This document shows, piece by piece, positions 1 to 15,100 of a stretch of DNA of 64,000 nucleotides; within the stretch, counting starts at the first letter, position 1, and each line of letters opens with the position of its first letter. The stretch is from positions 39,167,920 through 39,231,919 of the forward strand of contig OX104128.1 of assembly GCA_944470555.2 (NCBI GenBank). Reading direction: 5' to 3'. Both the position numbers and the translations under genes were made by a program. Source of the stretch: Heterobilharzia americana. Lineage: Eukaryota > Platyhelminthes > Trematoda > Strigeidida > Schistosomatidae. A model generated the notes under the pieces. It was not told the DNA's origin. It did no database searches and was given only the letters and a program-made list of their open reading frames with translations.

Positions 1-262
1 AATGGTCTTCTCTAGGTTTATCACAGAGTCTACATTGAAAGTATGGTAAACGAATTTGATCAAATATTACGATTTTCCGGTCTTTTTGGATACTATTTGG
101 TGACCATCTACTGCCTAGAAAATTGTAATAGTAGCTTTTTACCGTTTCTGAAGTGAAGTAGACTTTTGTATGATATGAAGTAATATTTCCCATTATATCT
201 ACCAAATTATGTAAAAATTAATGAAATGCCAATGACTTGGTAGTGTTTTCTTGTACTAACAG

Positions 263-478
263 GAATGTGAGAAGGTGAACAATGAAAATGTTGTCAATGT
301 ATCCAGCAAACACTCTTCTTTAGTGGAAACTTTCAAAACATCAACCACAATTACATGCTCATTTTGTATGATAGCAGTTAATCTTGCAAAAAAGTTCATA
401 ACAAAGCCTTCAGTATTCCAACTAATTCATGGTATTGTTACTGAAATGTGTTCCGTAGTTGAAGGATACAAAATGGAG
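263..478 (+). CDS. SapB gene exon 1 of window: linker plus first half of SapB domain 1
   Basis: AG acceptor at 261-262 and a GTGAGT donor at 479; 216 nt in phase 0 at both ends. Residues 1-31 are a Ser/Thr/Asn-rich linker with one Cys; residues 32-72 hold the CSFC motif, the amphipathic helix and the third domain cysteine (63). The frame stays open into the intron only to a stop near 499, as expected after a donor. Confidence 0.85.
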
Positions 479-3400
479 GTGAGTCAGTTGTGTATATGAA
501 TGAGATAATGTGAAAGATAAATAACCACTGTGACAACCCATCAGGTTCCATTTATTCCGTTTATCAACCTGCAATACTTCTAAAACCAAGTCTGCAGCTT
601 TACAGAAATTATTGGCTTACATTATACTTAATAAGAGTTTCTGATCAATGTTTTCCCATGGCTGCATTTTCAGTTGAGATTAAATGTTACAGGGAATAGT
701 ACATTAAAAAACTGAAAAGTTCTAAGAATAAATCTACAAAACTGAAAATAACACCATTTTATTTTTTTGTGTAACTTGACAAAGAGTTATATGAAATCAC
801 TTTTTGAAAGGATAATTTTCACTGCTTTATAAAACAGATCACCATAGTGATGCTTACTCAGTATTCCATGATCTAGGTTTCATCTAGTTAGTTGACTGAA
901 GTTATTTCCATATTAGGTTTTTTATATGTAATTTATAACACACAGTGACACAGTTTTATTTACAGGATGATCACCTTTCCAGCATCAATTATCACTGCTC
1001 ATAATCACATCAATGGAATCACACAATTTCCAATATCCGATTTCGATAGTCCTGACACCTAATCATTCCCTGCTTCTATTGAGAGTAGAATTTGCATATC
1101 TCTGGTATATGTGTTGCATCATTCTTATCGAGTGTTAGGTTGGGTATTGATTTGATGGACAAACCTTCAGTAATCACTCAATCACTCTCTCTCTCTCTTT
1201 CTCACTCTCTCTCCCTCTTTCTACATCTAATTATATTGAAGTTAAGTACAGTGGTTTTATCCCACCCAGGCTATTGTGTGTTTCTGTGTTAATGCATGCA
1301 CTGCATTATCTGAGTGTTTTTGTAAAATATTGATCTTATTGAGATCTGTCATTCTATATTCAACACATTTTAGCAGAAAATATAAGGACAAGCTGAAGCA
1401 GGAGTAATGAGATCATTACTATCATCATTCATCGAAGATACAACTGTGGGCAGTTGGACGAAGATGACTTTCGGAACGCTTATTCTTGTACCTACGATAT
1501 GGTAGCCATATGTAAATGAGGTATTCACCTTGCTGAAATCGGAACATATCGTCAATTTCCTCATACATATTAAATAAGTTGTGGACACAATCCAACTCAC
1601 GAGTTAGAAAATGAATAGGGAGAATTAACCAACCAGGATTCCAGAATAGATCAGAAGACAGACAGTGGTCAGAATACCACCGTCTACAGTCCACCGTCTA
1701 CAGGAAACCAACACATTCTGTCAAGTGTCCAGGCTTCAGGTCATCTCAACCAATGTCAGTTGAATCAGGTTCAGTGAAATGTCAAAATGACGCAGCTACA
1801 AACATCTCACTAGTCATTGTGCAGACTTAAACAAGGAAATCAAATGTATAAGAGAGGCACTAGTATTTAATAATTATCCTGTATCGTTTATTACGAAATT
1901 CGTGTGAACACGTGAGAAGCAAAATGATAACAGTAATGCGAATCGGAATAGTAGCGACAACACACGTAGAATTGAGTTCAGAGCCTCCATTGTGTAACCA
2001 CATAAGGAGGGAACATCAGAAACTTTACTCAGCATTCTCAGCAAGGTTGGAATTAAGGTGGTATTCACACCAAAATACTCACTCAGAGATAAGCTTTTTC
2101 GTCTTGAGGATCCGATAGATCTAATTAGACAAGATAATATCATTTGTCTAATTAAATGTAATGAGTGTGAGGTCAAGTTCATAGGTGGAACTAGTCGGTC
2201 GGTGTCAATTAGAATATCAGAACATAGGAATCCAGTAGAACATAGAATGACAGATCGGAATAAGATCAATATTTTACAAAAACACTCAGATAATGCAGTG
2301 CATGCATTAACACAGAAACACACAATAGCCTGGGTGGGATAAAACCACTGTACTAACTTCAATATAATTAGTTGTAGAAAGAGGGAGAGAGAGTGAGAGT
2401 GAAAGAGTGAGTGAGTGATTGAGTGATTACTGAAGGTTTGTCCATCAAATCAATACCCAACCTAACACTCGATAAGAATGATGCAACACATATACCAGAG
2501 ATATGCAAATTCTACTCTCAATAGAAGCAGGGAATGATTAGGTGTCAGGACTATCGAAATCGGATATTGGAAATTGTGTGATTCCATTGATGTGATTATG
2601 AGCAGTGATAATTGATGCTGGAAAGGTGATCATCCTGTAAATAAAACTGTGTCACTGTGTGTTATAAATTACATATACAAATGTAATATGGAATTATATT
2701 CTACCACAATGCCCAAATTTTTACACATGTGAATTGTAGTTGGTTTTGATGTACTTACTCTGCGTTTTATACTGTGAGATTAGGTAAGCGTATTTGCTTG
2801 TGAATTTAGCAAGTTTGATTCACCTTTTTCTAGCTGTTGATGATAGTTGTGTTGTGGTGCTCTCTTTCAACAGTTTATCACTCTTGACATTCATACTGCA
2901 AACCAATGCCTACTGTTATTACAGTCATGCTTATTGCCATAAGGACTGATATACTTCAGTATATCACACCTGTTTACTTTATGCACACATTTCAAACATG
3001 ATTTTCAAGGAAATGCCAAAATACTAAGATAACTACATTTTCTGCTAACATAATGAGGTTTATCTATGATGAAGTTTCTCTGAAATTTTGAATTTAAGAA
3101 ATGCAGGTTTATTTCTGACACATCAATAATGGATTTTAATATGATATTGTCTTGAAATTAGTGTGAAATGCACGAAATTAGAAAGTTTTTATTCACATAC
3201 TAATCATCAGTTTGAAATATTAATGGAAGGCAAAGTTGGATCAATGTAAAATAAGATGATGGAACATTTTTCGACTGATTTAACGTTTTATTAGAGAAAT
3301 ATTGTATCATGGGCTAATAAAGTATTTGGAAATGCAGAAAATGTAGTCCAGTAAGGGTAAACGAATATCGATTTCTTATAATACAAAAATATTCGAACCT

Positions 3401-5348
3401 GATTTTCCAGTGATGGAACTATTCACATAGGCATGTAGATCATTCTGATTGAAGCTTTGCATTCAGCAGTTCGTCAGAAGGTGTAGCGGGATTGTACAGG
3501 GAATAAAATTCTCAAACGTTTCTTTCCTTGTATGTTGACGACCGATGCTATACTGAAGGTTTATTACTATGCACACTGTCGTTTGTATTTGCTACCATTT
3601 ATATGTAACATTCTCTGTAAGGAAATGATAGTTTATTGATGCATGATGCAGCTGTTCTAATTCCGTATACAAAATTTTGCCTTTCCCTCTTTTCCAGTGT
3701 TATGATGTGGCTTCACAAATAGTAGACTCGTACATGATCGTTTTCAATAGAACTGAATCATTAGATACTTGTCTGGTAAGAGAGAACAATTTAGTGATAC
3801 TTTTTCAGATTATTCTTGAGTGTGATGTGTTCATAAGAGGAAGAAATCTCCGTTAACCTGAAATAAATGTTTTTTGGTTTACAGAAATAATAATTTTCAT
3901 AAAATGTAGGATTTAGTGCGATTTTCCTTCATTAGCTGTATTATTCACAGACGCTATATATTTGTAGCATTGTAGGTAATTTCTGTGTCACAAAATTCAA
4001 TGCGAATGGTGGTTATTTGCGTTTTAGGTTAAGAATGTAAGGTGCTGACAAGTACTAAGAACACGGAACTTATGTGTAAAGTTTCCTGTCAGTTGTATGG
4101 AACCACCCAATAATGGTTGTTTACCCTAATAAATAAAGAACAGAAGCTATGAAATGAATAATGTATCATTTTCGCTCTGTAAAGTATTGGAGCAAACATT
4201 ATAATGTTGCATATCAGTAAACTACGTCAACTCCACATAACCAAGATGTTGAGTAGTGTTGGTTGTCTTCGGTAAGCTTGCTCTCCTTTACAAACTTCAG
4301 TGCGTTAATAGTAGCGACTGGGGAACTGTGATACGAATTCACCTGAGTCTGAGGATTTATACCCTCAATTCAAATACTACAGTATATACAAACATTTTAT
4401 TCAATCCGATTTTGTATTATTGACCTTGCTTGAGACTCTAATTTCTGTCGGTAAACTGAAGCTTGTTCATGATCCCTCTGTAAAACGTCACTATTCTAAA
4501 GCTTAGTTTTATATCTGACGAAGTATGCAAGTCATCACTTTTCAAACTATTAGTCTACTCAGAAGATTCTAAATCTTGCTTTCGCACCTTATTTACTTAC
4601 TTCTATCGAGTCACATATACTTGTTGGAACCAATAAATAATAAGAATCATGCACAACATAAGCTGTCTATGCATATCTCAGCGAATATACAGCTGAAAGA
4701 AGTTGCTCTCCAAACAATGCATCTGTTCAACGTGTCAAAGACGTTCAAAGTATTTTGAAAACTTTATCACTGACAAACTCTACACTACTAAATTCTGCTA
4801 GAGGGATGGTTATGAAAACGCTCAGTTATAACCTGTACATTTGGGAAATATTGTTTATCCCTCTTCATCACCGAAAAACTTAAATGCTTATTTAGTGAAT
4901 AAAGTTAATTTTTACAGAGCAGTAACTTCCTTTCTTGGTAGTATTCTACTAACGAATCAGTTATTTATGTGTTTTAGATTATAGTCATCTAGAGAAATTC
5001 ATCACTAATCATCAGACTTATTACTGTGCTATCTTCAAAGAACTTCAATTAGGTATTCACTGATGCGCCGGTGTTCTAGGACAAATTAAAGTGACTGATC
5101 AGTTTGATTTTGTAAAATACTGCATATAAAGGGTGCTTATTCCGCAGCACTACTTATGAAATTTAAGAGCGCCATCCAAGATGATTTGGGAATAGAACGA
5201 TGAAAAGTATATTAGATTTTGTGATTCATGAATGAGTCTCACCATTTAGCCACCAAGTCATGTTTTCTTAATGTTCACAAAGTCTGGTCAGATTTATGAG
5301 AACTTACATTCATTTAGCTTTGCGTATCACTGAGAATTATTTCACCAG

Positions 5349-5390
<42 letters not shown>

Positions 5391-6034
5391 GTAGTATTCA
5401 CCATGGACTGACACAAGTTGGGTAACTATTGAAAATCTGGGAGCACTGGACAGCTGTTTCGTCCTAGTATGCGACTCAGCAGTACGCACCCACAACTCGT
5501 CTAGGGATCGGACTCACGACATTCAGGTTTTACGGCGAACTCATCAACCATTCAGCCACTGGGTCGGCTTCCAGTGGTTCACAATTCCTAACTTTTGTCA
5601 ATTCACGATAAATACCACCTCAAAATTACAATCCCCATTCATCTCAAAAATACATTACTGTATAGTGCTCATTGGTGACTTGGTTCCAGATGGATATCTC
5701 GAAGTTCTAATGAGAAGCCGTGACCTGTGGGGTGAACCAGTCGTGAGTGAAGAGAATGCTGACTGAAGATCTTGGGTGATAGTCGCACTATATCGTGAAT
5801 TGACTGAGGTTGGGAATTGTGAACCACTAGGAACCGACCAAGTGGATGAATGGTTAAAGCGTTCGCCGTGAAACCTGAATGTCGTGAGTCTGATCCCTAA
5901 CCAGGTCGTGGGTGCGTATTGCTGAGGAGTCCCATGCTAGAACGAAACATCTGTCTAATGCACACAGATTTTCAATGGTTCCCCAAATGATGTTATTCTA
6001 TGATGAATACTACTTCTGAATTAAAAGTCCCCAT

Positions 6035-6113
<79 letters not shown>

Positions 6114-9100
6114 GAGATCTACTTATCAGCTGATAGATATTAGTTCATTTATGTCATCTTCGAATCTTATTGAAAGAACTGAGTAAGTAAATTCTTCGTT
6201 CATGTGATGATATAATGCTGGAATTAATCAATGTCATTGGTGACGATATGGCTTTATTATCGGCTTAATTGATGCATAGTTCCACCCAATATGTCTTGGT
6301 TTTCACTTGAAACTTTCTTATGGAGGAATCCATCTCTGAATTCATATATTTTCCTAAACTAACTACTCAGGCGTATATTAAATCATTTTCGTTCGAATTT
6401 TCTTTCAGCAAGTCAATTTCTGCAATTAACGCTTCCTGTGTCTACCTAAATACATAGACGATATAACTTTCTACTGTCAAATATATATTATATTGCTGAA
6501 GCATTGTTCTGTTATTTTCATTTCGCGAATTATCTATGAGGTTGAACTGAATGTTAGTTCAATACTGATTTTTAAGAAGAAAGTAAGTACTGTTACAGCC
6601 ATTTTGTAATAACCCATGAAATCGTCATGAAGATTCAGTACAAGTAGTTTTTATCTAAATACCAATCAAAAGTTTGTGTTATATATCAAAAATACTTTCA
6701 TTTCGTCACAAATGTTAATGATACGTTGTAAGTAAGCATTTTCGTCAGCCTAAAAGTAACCATCGGTTTCCCCATCGGACTTTGGAACAAAATCGAACAA
6801 AAACACATGTTATTTAGACGTTGTGTCGTTCTGTGATGCATATGCCTTAATATTTACTGGTTTGACCTGTTCGAAAGGAAGAACAAACCTAATGTCATAT
6901 TCTTATGTTAGAGACAATATAAATGATTTTAATATCACTATAGTAAGCTCAACTCAAATATTCACCGGTCATCTCAGTTGGTGGTGGATTTTGCCCTCCT
7001 GATTTCCTTCATTTGGATCATGATTACATTTCTACGTGAAACTTACATCACCATTCTACATCAGCACCTTCTAACCACTAAATAAAAAAGACTTCAACAT
7101 AAAAAAACTGCATCTTGATTTGGGTTTCAGCTACTGATTGTTGTACCTGAGATTTATGAAAGTGGTTTGAAAAGCTTCCAGGTTAGTACTGTTGCTGGTA
7201 ACCTTGAAACAGTGTAGACAAGCGGAAAACGAAAAGAGGTTGCAGCAGAGATAATTATCTTTTTCGTAGATTCATTTTCACCGCCGCGCACCCTTAAATA
7301 TATTAGTAAGATAGTAGAATGTCTCAGACAAGTTTCTGGTCAAAAATCAAACTTAATCCTTAAGTGAATGTCTGAAACGAAGTAATTGTACGTAGTACAA
7401 GATATCATCTCATAGCCTAAAGCCTCAGTCGTATACTCAAAAGAAATATGCACAAGCACTTGCTTTACCGTGGCCGTAATCAGATACTAGATCTTAACGC
7501 ATTGAGATCATATCTTGTGTTACGTAACATGATTTCCTTTCCCATATATACGCATTGATCAGGTTTGCTGTTTGACTGGAAACATTGTTGGAACATCCCA
7601 TCATTTTACTTATTAATGAATGTATAGCTGTGAGAATGAGTCGACAACAAAGATAATTCCGATAAATTGGTTGGTTTTGGCTAGCAGGAGAATCCAGGAC
7701 GCTCGTTTTGTCCTATTTGGGACTCGTCAGCTGGATGTGCCTGCACCCCAGTGATGAAGCAATGGGTACGAGGGTACGAGTCCCAGTGGGAACAACATCA
7801 CTCGGGTGCAAGTACATCCAGCTGAGTCACAAATAGGACGAAACAAGCGTCCTAGATTCTTCTGCTAGCTACAACCAACCAATTTATCATAATTAACATT
7901 CAGGCAATATCAAGGTATCCGCATACGAGCCCATATGCCAATAGAGGTCTAACAATTCGATCCAGCAAAACAACGGAGAACAACAAGTATTTGAATAAAT
8001 AGTGAAGATAATTCTGTTTTCCATAACCACTATTTGTTTTTCAATGAACAAATTAGGAGTTTCTGTTATATGTGGAAGATTTATGATTTACTGCTGTGTT
8101 CTTAAAATATGATTTGGTAGTGTTATCAGCAAATATGACCAACATTTTTTTGTCCGATAAACTCACTAGTGAGAATGAGATAAAAGATGAATGAATGCCC
8201 GCTAGTTCGAGGTGATAAACATTATGAATGGACACGATGTGCATAACGATCCTTGTCGTATTGATTAAAGAACTTAACCAGATGATTCTTTGTAGATATA
8301 CTGGTCATATTGGCATTAAAGTTTGAACAAGTTTTGGTATAGTTCAATGTCATTTCAAGCTACGTGATAAGATAATTGAAATTCATTCAACAACCATAGA
8401 TACATTCACGTAATAGGCAAACACACATCTGTTGAGTAAAAGCTGTTGATACCAGCTGACACCACATCCTGAGAAGCCTAACGGGATTTGAACTCGTGGT
8501 TGACTCGTCTTAAGTCAACTGCCTAAATCAGTGATCCACAGCTTCTCACTTCAAGAAGTGGAAATAACATTGATGAACATGTACCAGATTCAACTGGAGA
8601 CAATCACATTTTGCAACGCTAATATGTGTTGTTGGTCACTTTCCACAGCTATATATAATTACATCAATGTAAAGCTGGTTACTATGAACATAAGGGTACT
8701 TTAGATTCAAGTCGAGTATCTTCATCAAAACTCCATCTGATAGTCAAGTCCATCAACAAAGAAAAGATTTTTTCTGGTAGTTTCACTTTATTGTTCACCT
8801 ATCTCTGAAAAACTCAATGTCATGGAAACGTTTCTTTCAGTTGTTTTGTTGCCATTCATATTTTTTTGAATCGGCCTGTTGTAAAAACTTTTCTTTTCAT
8901 TATTAAATGTCGTAGGTGGTTTCTTGCTATGAACACTTTCGATGTAAACTTAGATACGATCATTAGGATGGATGAATAGAGTATTCATTTAACCGAATGG
9001 TCAGTGTTCTAAGGCAAAAATCCTCAATCGCACTCCAATTCTCATACTGTAGTCCATTATTATATTCAAGATGAAAGGCGAAACATTCTAGTAACCAAAA

Positions 9101-12100
9101 CCTGTTCAACAACATGATTCTCAAAAATGTTTGTATCTTTAGGCAACTATATATTCATTTTTAGGTACTACACAGCAGGAGTCTTGAAAATCAACTAGTT
9201 CGGATGAAATTTTCAATCGATAACGGCGAAAAAGCAAATGAAGATTATAAACTTCTTTTTCAGTTGTTTAAATGTTATTGTAAACAGGCTGACGATTATA
9301 TGCATTAGGAAAAGGATTTTAACTGAAAGAATATTTGAAAACAAAGGCAGTGAAATCACTGGTCTTTATTTCAACAGTTGAGATCCTTACCACCAGAGTT
9401 ACTTAAGAGAGAATAAAACCATTTTATTTGATTTAATAAATATGTCACACAATGGAATAGTATTATTTACTGGATTACGTTTCCGACACAATTTATCAAC
9501 CATAGTCATATCAAGACAGCTCCACAACTTTGAGATATCGTTTACATAGTTCTAGTTCTCTCCCTGTTCTTCAATATCACAACGATATCGAGGATGACAT
9601 CGTAACAAAAACTGTAATGAAAATCGTTCAACTAAGAAAACTAACTACTGTATTCTTCTGAATTATCAACTAGAATAGCTGAATGGGAACAAATATCATA
9701 TACACTTTACACTACCCTGAATTTATTGGTAGAATAACATTTTCTGTCTGAAGGTTTGTGGAGGTCTATTAATTGGTTTTAGGTTGAAATTTATCATGAA
9801 CTGACACCAGTTGGAGGAACATTGGAAACCTGAGAGCACCGAACAGCTGTTCTGTCCTGGTATGGGACTCCCCAGCAGTGCGCACCCGTGACCCCACCCA
9901 CCAGGGGTCGAACTCGGGATCTTCAGGTTCCTTGGCCATCACGTCACCACTAGGTTACTCAGTCAGAATCCCTTGGTCCATATTTCCTACTTCTATCTGT
10001 TCACGATAGGGTGCAACCTTCATGCGTTACCGTCACTGAGTAACTATTCTCATGTTCAACTTGTTTGACTTCATTGGTCATGTCTTCTCATCGGAACTTC
10101 GGGAATCATTTTTAATTACTAATCACCAATGAGCCCTAGATTAGTTCTATCTGGAGGTTTATAGAGATTTTATTAATTGATTTTAATTTCGAATTCATGT
10201 GAATTGACAGAATTCGGGAATGTGGACGGCTGGATTCCAACCGAGTGAGTCAATGGTAACGTATTGACCACAGAGCCTGTAGGTCCTGAGATAGACCCCT
10301 GGCGGGTGGGGTCATGGGTGCGCATTGCTGAGGAGTACTATGCTGGAATGGAGCAGCTGTTCAGTGCTTGCGGGTTTCCAGTGTTCCTCCAACTGATGTC
10401 AGTCCATGATGAATTCCAACCTTGAATAACATTTTCACCATGTTTATTCAGCGTATAATAATATTGTTAATTTAGGGTAATGGGAAAAAGGCTTGAGCTA
10501 CCAAGAATCGTTGGCAGTTTCAGGCATGAAACAGAAAGACATAGTTGCCTAATATTTCTCAATGTTTTCTTGTGAATAAATATATAGGAAAGTATCGGTA
10601 TAGTTATTTCAGCAGGAAATCATTCCTTACCACCTGTCGCTTCAGTGTACAAATGAGTCTAATCCATACTGTGGTTATCTCAAGATGTTTGTGAGGATAG
10701 CTGGAATAAAAACAGCTCGACAGAAGTTTCTGAAGAGGATACCGAATTAATCATTTAATCGCCGGAGACAAAATTAGGTTAAAAATTTCTTTTGGCCATG
10801 ACACTACACTATGTCGATTTTCAGACAATGTAGTTGAAGAATACTCTATGATTTCTGACTACATTCATTTACATTCACTAAATTGGACTGGTCTTCTGTA
10901 GATAGTCGCATAGATGAAGTGATCCGAAAATTCAACTATCACTTTATTAAAGACTACTTGGCGTTGATATGCAAAGGAACAGTAAAACAGAGTAAAAGCA
11001 CAGTAAGTGGTATTCTGTATACCTTTCTGCCTCACTTCTTGAAACTTATGAATGTATGGTCGTTTAAGTAACAGAGACAGCTAAAAGTTTGATTCATCAT
11101 CTCGAATCTCTGCCTACAAACTATGTTTTTTCAATCCCTTTCCTTTTCATGGCATTGAAATTCAACCCTAATGCAGTTACAGTAATTTTACCTTTTGATG
11201 AAACTGAATGAATGGATAAACTATCTGCGTCTGTATCTTTCTCATTATTGTCAGAGTTATTATTCATAATGCATCTAACTTCATATTTGGTTTTGTTTTC
11301 ATCATCTATTAGAAACTTACGGGATTAGTTGTCTGATTGCTAGACAATAATAGTTTGTTCCTCCATAACTCCACGGAAATACACAATGTACTCAATATAT
11401 CTATATTGGCTAACTACTTAGATTATGAAAACTCCTACGCGTCTTTGTCATTGTTTAGCTAGTTTTATTGTTAGTATTGTATTCATGGCCTTGAACATGA
11501 ATTCCGTTAACTTTAATCTCACCAAATGTTTATGAAAAGAAGCTTGGGATGAAGTAACAAGCAAGAATGTATATCACTTGAATGTATTTTCCAATTATCT
11601 CAGTGAGAATACTTAAACGTGTTAAGGCTGTGAGCAATTTAGTTCGTTTAGTGAACGAGAGACCTGTTGTTGGTTGTGTTAGTCGTTTGAACACTTTATT
11701 TTGCAGTCCAGTTATTCTCCTGATATACTTTTCTTTTAGTGTACTTTGTACTCATAATTCTTGCAAAATTTGTCTTAGATTTTCATGTGCGAAAATGTAT
11801 GCCAAGTAATATATAGTTGTCAAAGAAATGTTTTATCTTTTTTATCTCCTTTTATGACTCCGAAGAAATGTTAAAGTGTGGTAATGTCGGGCTCATGAGA
11901 ATGCTCTTCCTAAGCCAGAAGAAATCAACAATAATATTTGTGACTCTACATTCGTCAGTTGCTGAAATTTATCAGGCGTTTGCCAAGTGTTATGTCTTAC
12001 GATAATGGCTAGTTAGTAGTGGTTTTGTATGTTGCATGAACTCTTTTTATTTATGTTTAGAGTTCATCAACAGTTTGTATGAGCAACCCAATCGAGAACA

Positions 12101-15100
12101 ATAATTTACGAAAAACATGAAGCAGCATTATTCATTGTCACAGTCATAAGCACAATGATCTAGTTATCTATTGAAGCATACTATTTCTCAGGAACTGACA
12201 GCTTCAAATCAACTGTGACGTTTTTCTCATCGTCATGATTCATGAAAAATACTTCCACCGAGTAAATGTTGTAACCGCTCAACATCGAAATTATACCATG
12301 TCAGAGTCCTTCAAAATAATGGAATTAGGGGTGCACCTTTCCCATATTATTATTACCCAGACTATGGTAAGTAGCAAAGTTAATTACTGTATTCATCTTG
12401 GTGGCTAACAGAGGAATCCATGACCCGTCATTTTGTCTTGACTCAGACTCATCAGCCTGGTGTACCTGCACATCAGTGTGTGATGTTGCTCCCACAGAGA
12501 CTCGAACCTAGTACCAGCCTCTTTGAACGTCAAAGAGTTATCCACTAGGGTATTAGGGGAAGAAAGTTACCACTTATCCAGTGGGGACAACATCACTCAC
12601 TGGAGTAAAAGGAGATCCAAACGACGCTTCTGAAATAGGATGAAACGAGCTTCCTGGTTTCGACTGCTAGTCGTCAAGATGAATGCTGCATCATGAATAT
12701 CCAGCAGTATCCAGGCTTCCTCATAGGATCCTATCTATCAACGGTGGTTGAGCAATTCAACCGTGCAAGTACCAACAGACCAAAAAGATGTAATTACTAT
12801 TTCTTTGACTGTCTTTGTTTAAATGACTTTAACATGAATATCCGAAAATGATAGCAGATAGTTTCTCTTGATAGAAGGAGGAAAGAAAGGAATGGTCAGA
12901 TGGATAGACTGATTAAAACTGGCATCAAGGGCTTAAGTAATAAAATGTAGGCATGTAGATTCGCATTGACTGCAACAATAGAAGAAAGTCACCATCTTCA
13001 GTCATAACTGTTAGTTAGGTGAAATAAAACAGTACGCCATCTACTGACGATGATACAAAAACGGTTGACAATATCATATTTTTCTCAGCTAAAACCGTTA
13101 GATTCACTAGTGGCTTGAAAACATTATCATTAGGATATTGCGATTCCCTTTGCTGTCGTAGTGACTAGTCTAGTAAAAAAAAGTATTCGCTGCATAATGT
13201 AAAAGACTATTAAGCAGTCCGTTTTTATCTTTGTCTTGCTTCCCAGGCAGTTCGTTACATAGGTGATAAAATATGACGTTATCAGTCTCAATATTTGGGA
13301 TAACTGTGGTTAGGCATACTTGTTTTGTCTGGGTTATGTTTGAAGGTGAAATGAAAACCAGGGTGGCAAAAGGATTCCAAACACGGATCCCCGGGTTACC
13401 GGTTGGATGTTCTACGAAGTGTGAGCGGACATCAAAGTACCTTGAATTCACACGACAATCAGGTAAAACCCCGAAGTTGTTGAAATAAAATCAAGGCCTG
13501 GTCAGCAACTCATTCTCGTAGCTCAAATAGTAGAGCACCGAGGTAGTAGCCTTGAGGCGACTGCCTCTAGTCTTGCTGTCACCCGGATTTTCATTTCACT
13601 TGCAGTTACAGCCCAGTACCAAATATTATCTTCCTAGCAATTGCGTAATTGTTCCGAATTTTTCTTATTTAATCTGAATCTTATGTCAAAAACGTACTAT
13701 TTAAACAATTTATTGTTTCTGACAGCAAATTTCCCAAACCTACTAACCTGAATCCTAGTTTCTGTGTTCCTAATGAGAACCAACCTCTATGTTATTGGTT
13801 AATGTACTGCAACAATAGAAATTTGTTCTGTTTGCCAGAAGGTGGATGTCAGACTTTAACTATGTCTCAGTTACACTTCAATAAGATCTTCGCTTTGTAG
13901 TCACTCATCTTTGTTAGTTTATATTTAGGAAATTTCACTGAATTCCATCACCGAATAAGGTGAAATGCACCAGTGACTCCTACAAATGAAAACCTGGTTG
14001 TTACGTGGCTGAATTTTGATCCAACTACAGAAAAATACCTCTCCCTTCGTAACCTTAAAAAATATTATCCAACTGAGAGGATAATCAGTCAATTGTACAG
14101 TTTACTATTTCATGCAAAATATCCTTTAAAAATTAGTAGGTAGTATTTTCGAATCTAGAAAAGAAATTTATCCAGTCAATAAAAAAATGGATTACTTATT
14201 CTGACACACATTTGCTACGTCTGCAAGTAGATTTAAAAGGTATATACTATATATAGAAATTGTAATTTAATAAAGTTATACAATATTAATTTCAATTACT
14301 GTTAATAAACTTAAGAAATACGTGAATCAAAAGTGGGAAGTAAAAACGAAGAATTTCAGTCTTTCACATACCTCATAAATGTTAGAAACATTTTTTTACT
14401 CAAAAACAAAGTTAAAGTTTGACATTTCACTTTGAATGATTGCATACTTCAGTTGCTGTTAGTCACAGAGATTTTCACGTCTTAATAAATTTGTCACTCG
14501 TACAAATTTAACTTAATATCTAGGCCTTTAAAGTATAGATTACTTCACAGTCATCAAAAATAAGAAATGTTAAGCATTTCTGACAGAATTCAGAACATTT
14601 TGATAAGTCACAGTGAAACCATTAGGTGTTAAGTTTAGTCTGAGGGTCCTGAGTTCGATCCCTAGCCAAGTCAGGGGTGCGTACAGCCGAGGAATCCCAT
14701 GCTGGGAAGGATCAGCCGTCTAACCTTCCCGAGTTTTCAGTGGTCCTCAGCTGATGTCAGTCCGTGATAAATACTGCCTTAAAATTAGGTTAAACGGTTC
14801 TAGTTGGCCGTCCTTCATATTGAATATTCCAGTATTTGCATAACACTGCTGTGTGAAACACCTCGAATAAAAATGAAAGTATGTACACGTTTAAGAACTG
14901 TAAAGTAGAGCCATGACGATCGTGAAACAAACCTAAAAGCAGAAAGGAAAGAAAATGAAGCGGAACAGCGTGAAATCAATCTGATTTAGTGGATTCCACC
15001 CAGACGTATGTCAGAAGTACAATGAAGATTTACATACTCTTCTCATTAGAGCATGGTAACGTAGGCACTCATGGAGAAGAAATAATTGTTCTCTTATGGA

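Larger units (their letters stand above)
923..2677 (+). mobile_element. Penelope-like element with inverted terminal repeats, degenerate
   Basis: Arms 923-1360 and 2240-2677 are near-perfect inverted copies of each other (about 435 bp). PLEs are known to carry such LTR-like repeats in direct or inverted order. Between them, on the + strand, lie a broken reverse transcriptase core (about 1430-1720) and a GIY-YIG nuclease segment (about 2058-2342). It sits in intron 1 of the SapB gene. Confidence 0.8.
6112..9409 (+). other. Intron 2 end, exon 3 and intron 3 start
   Basis: Apart from exon 3, one family B repeat and a tRNA-like relic, nothing is recognised. Confidence 0.65.

Noticed and set aside
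10883..10901. Start of a 62-codon frame upstream of exon 4
   Set aside because: It opens with a non-ATG codon and only reflects the intron end being open; the acceptor at 10,900-10,901 sets the exon start.
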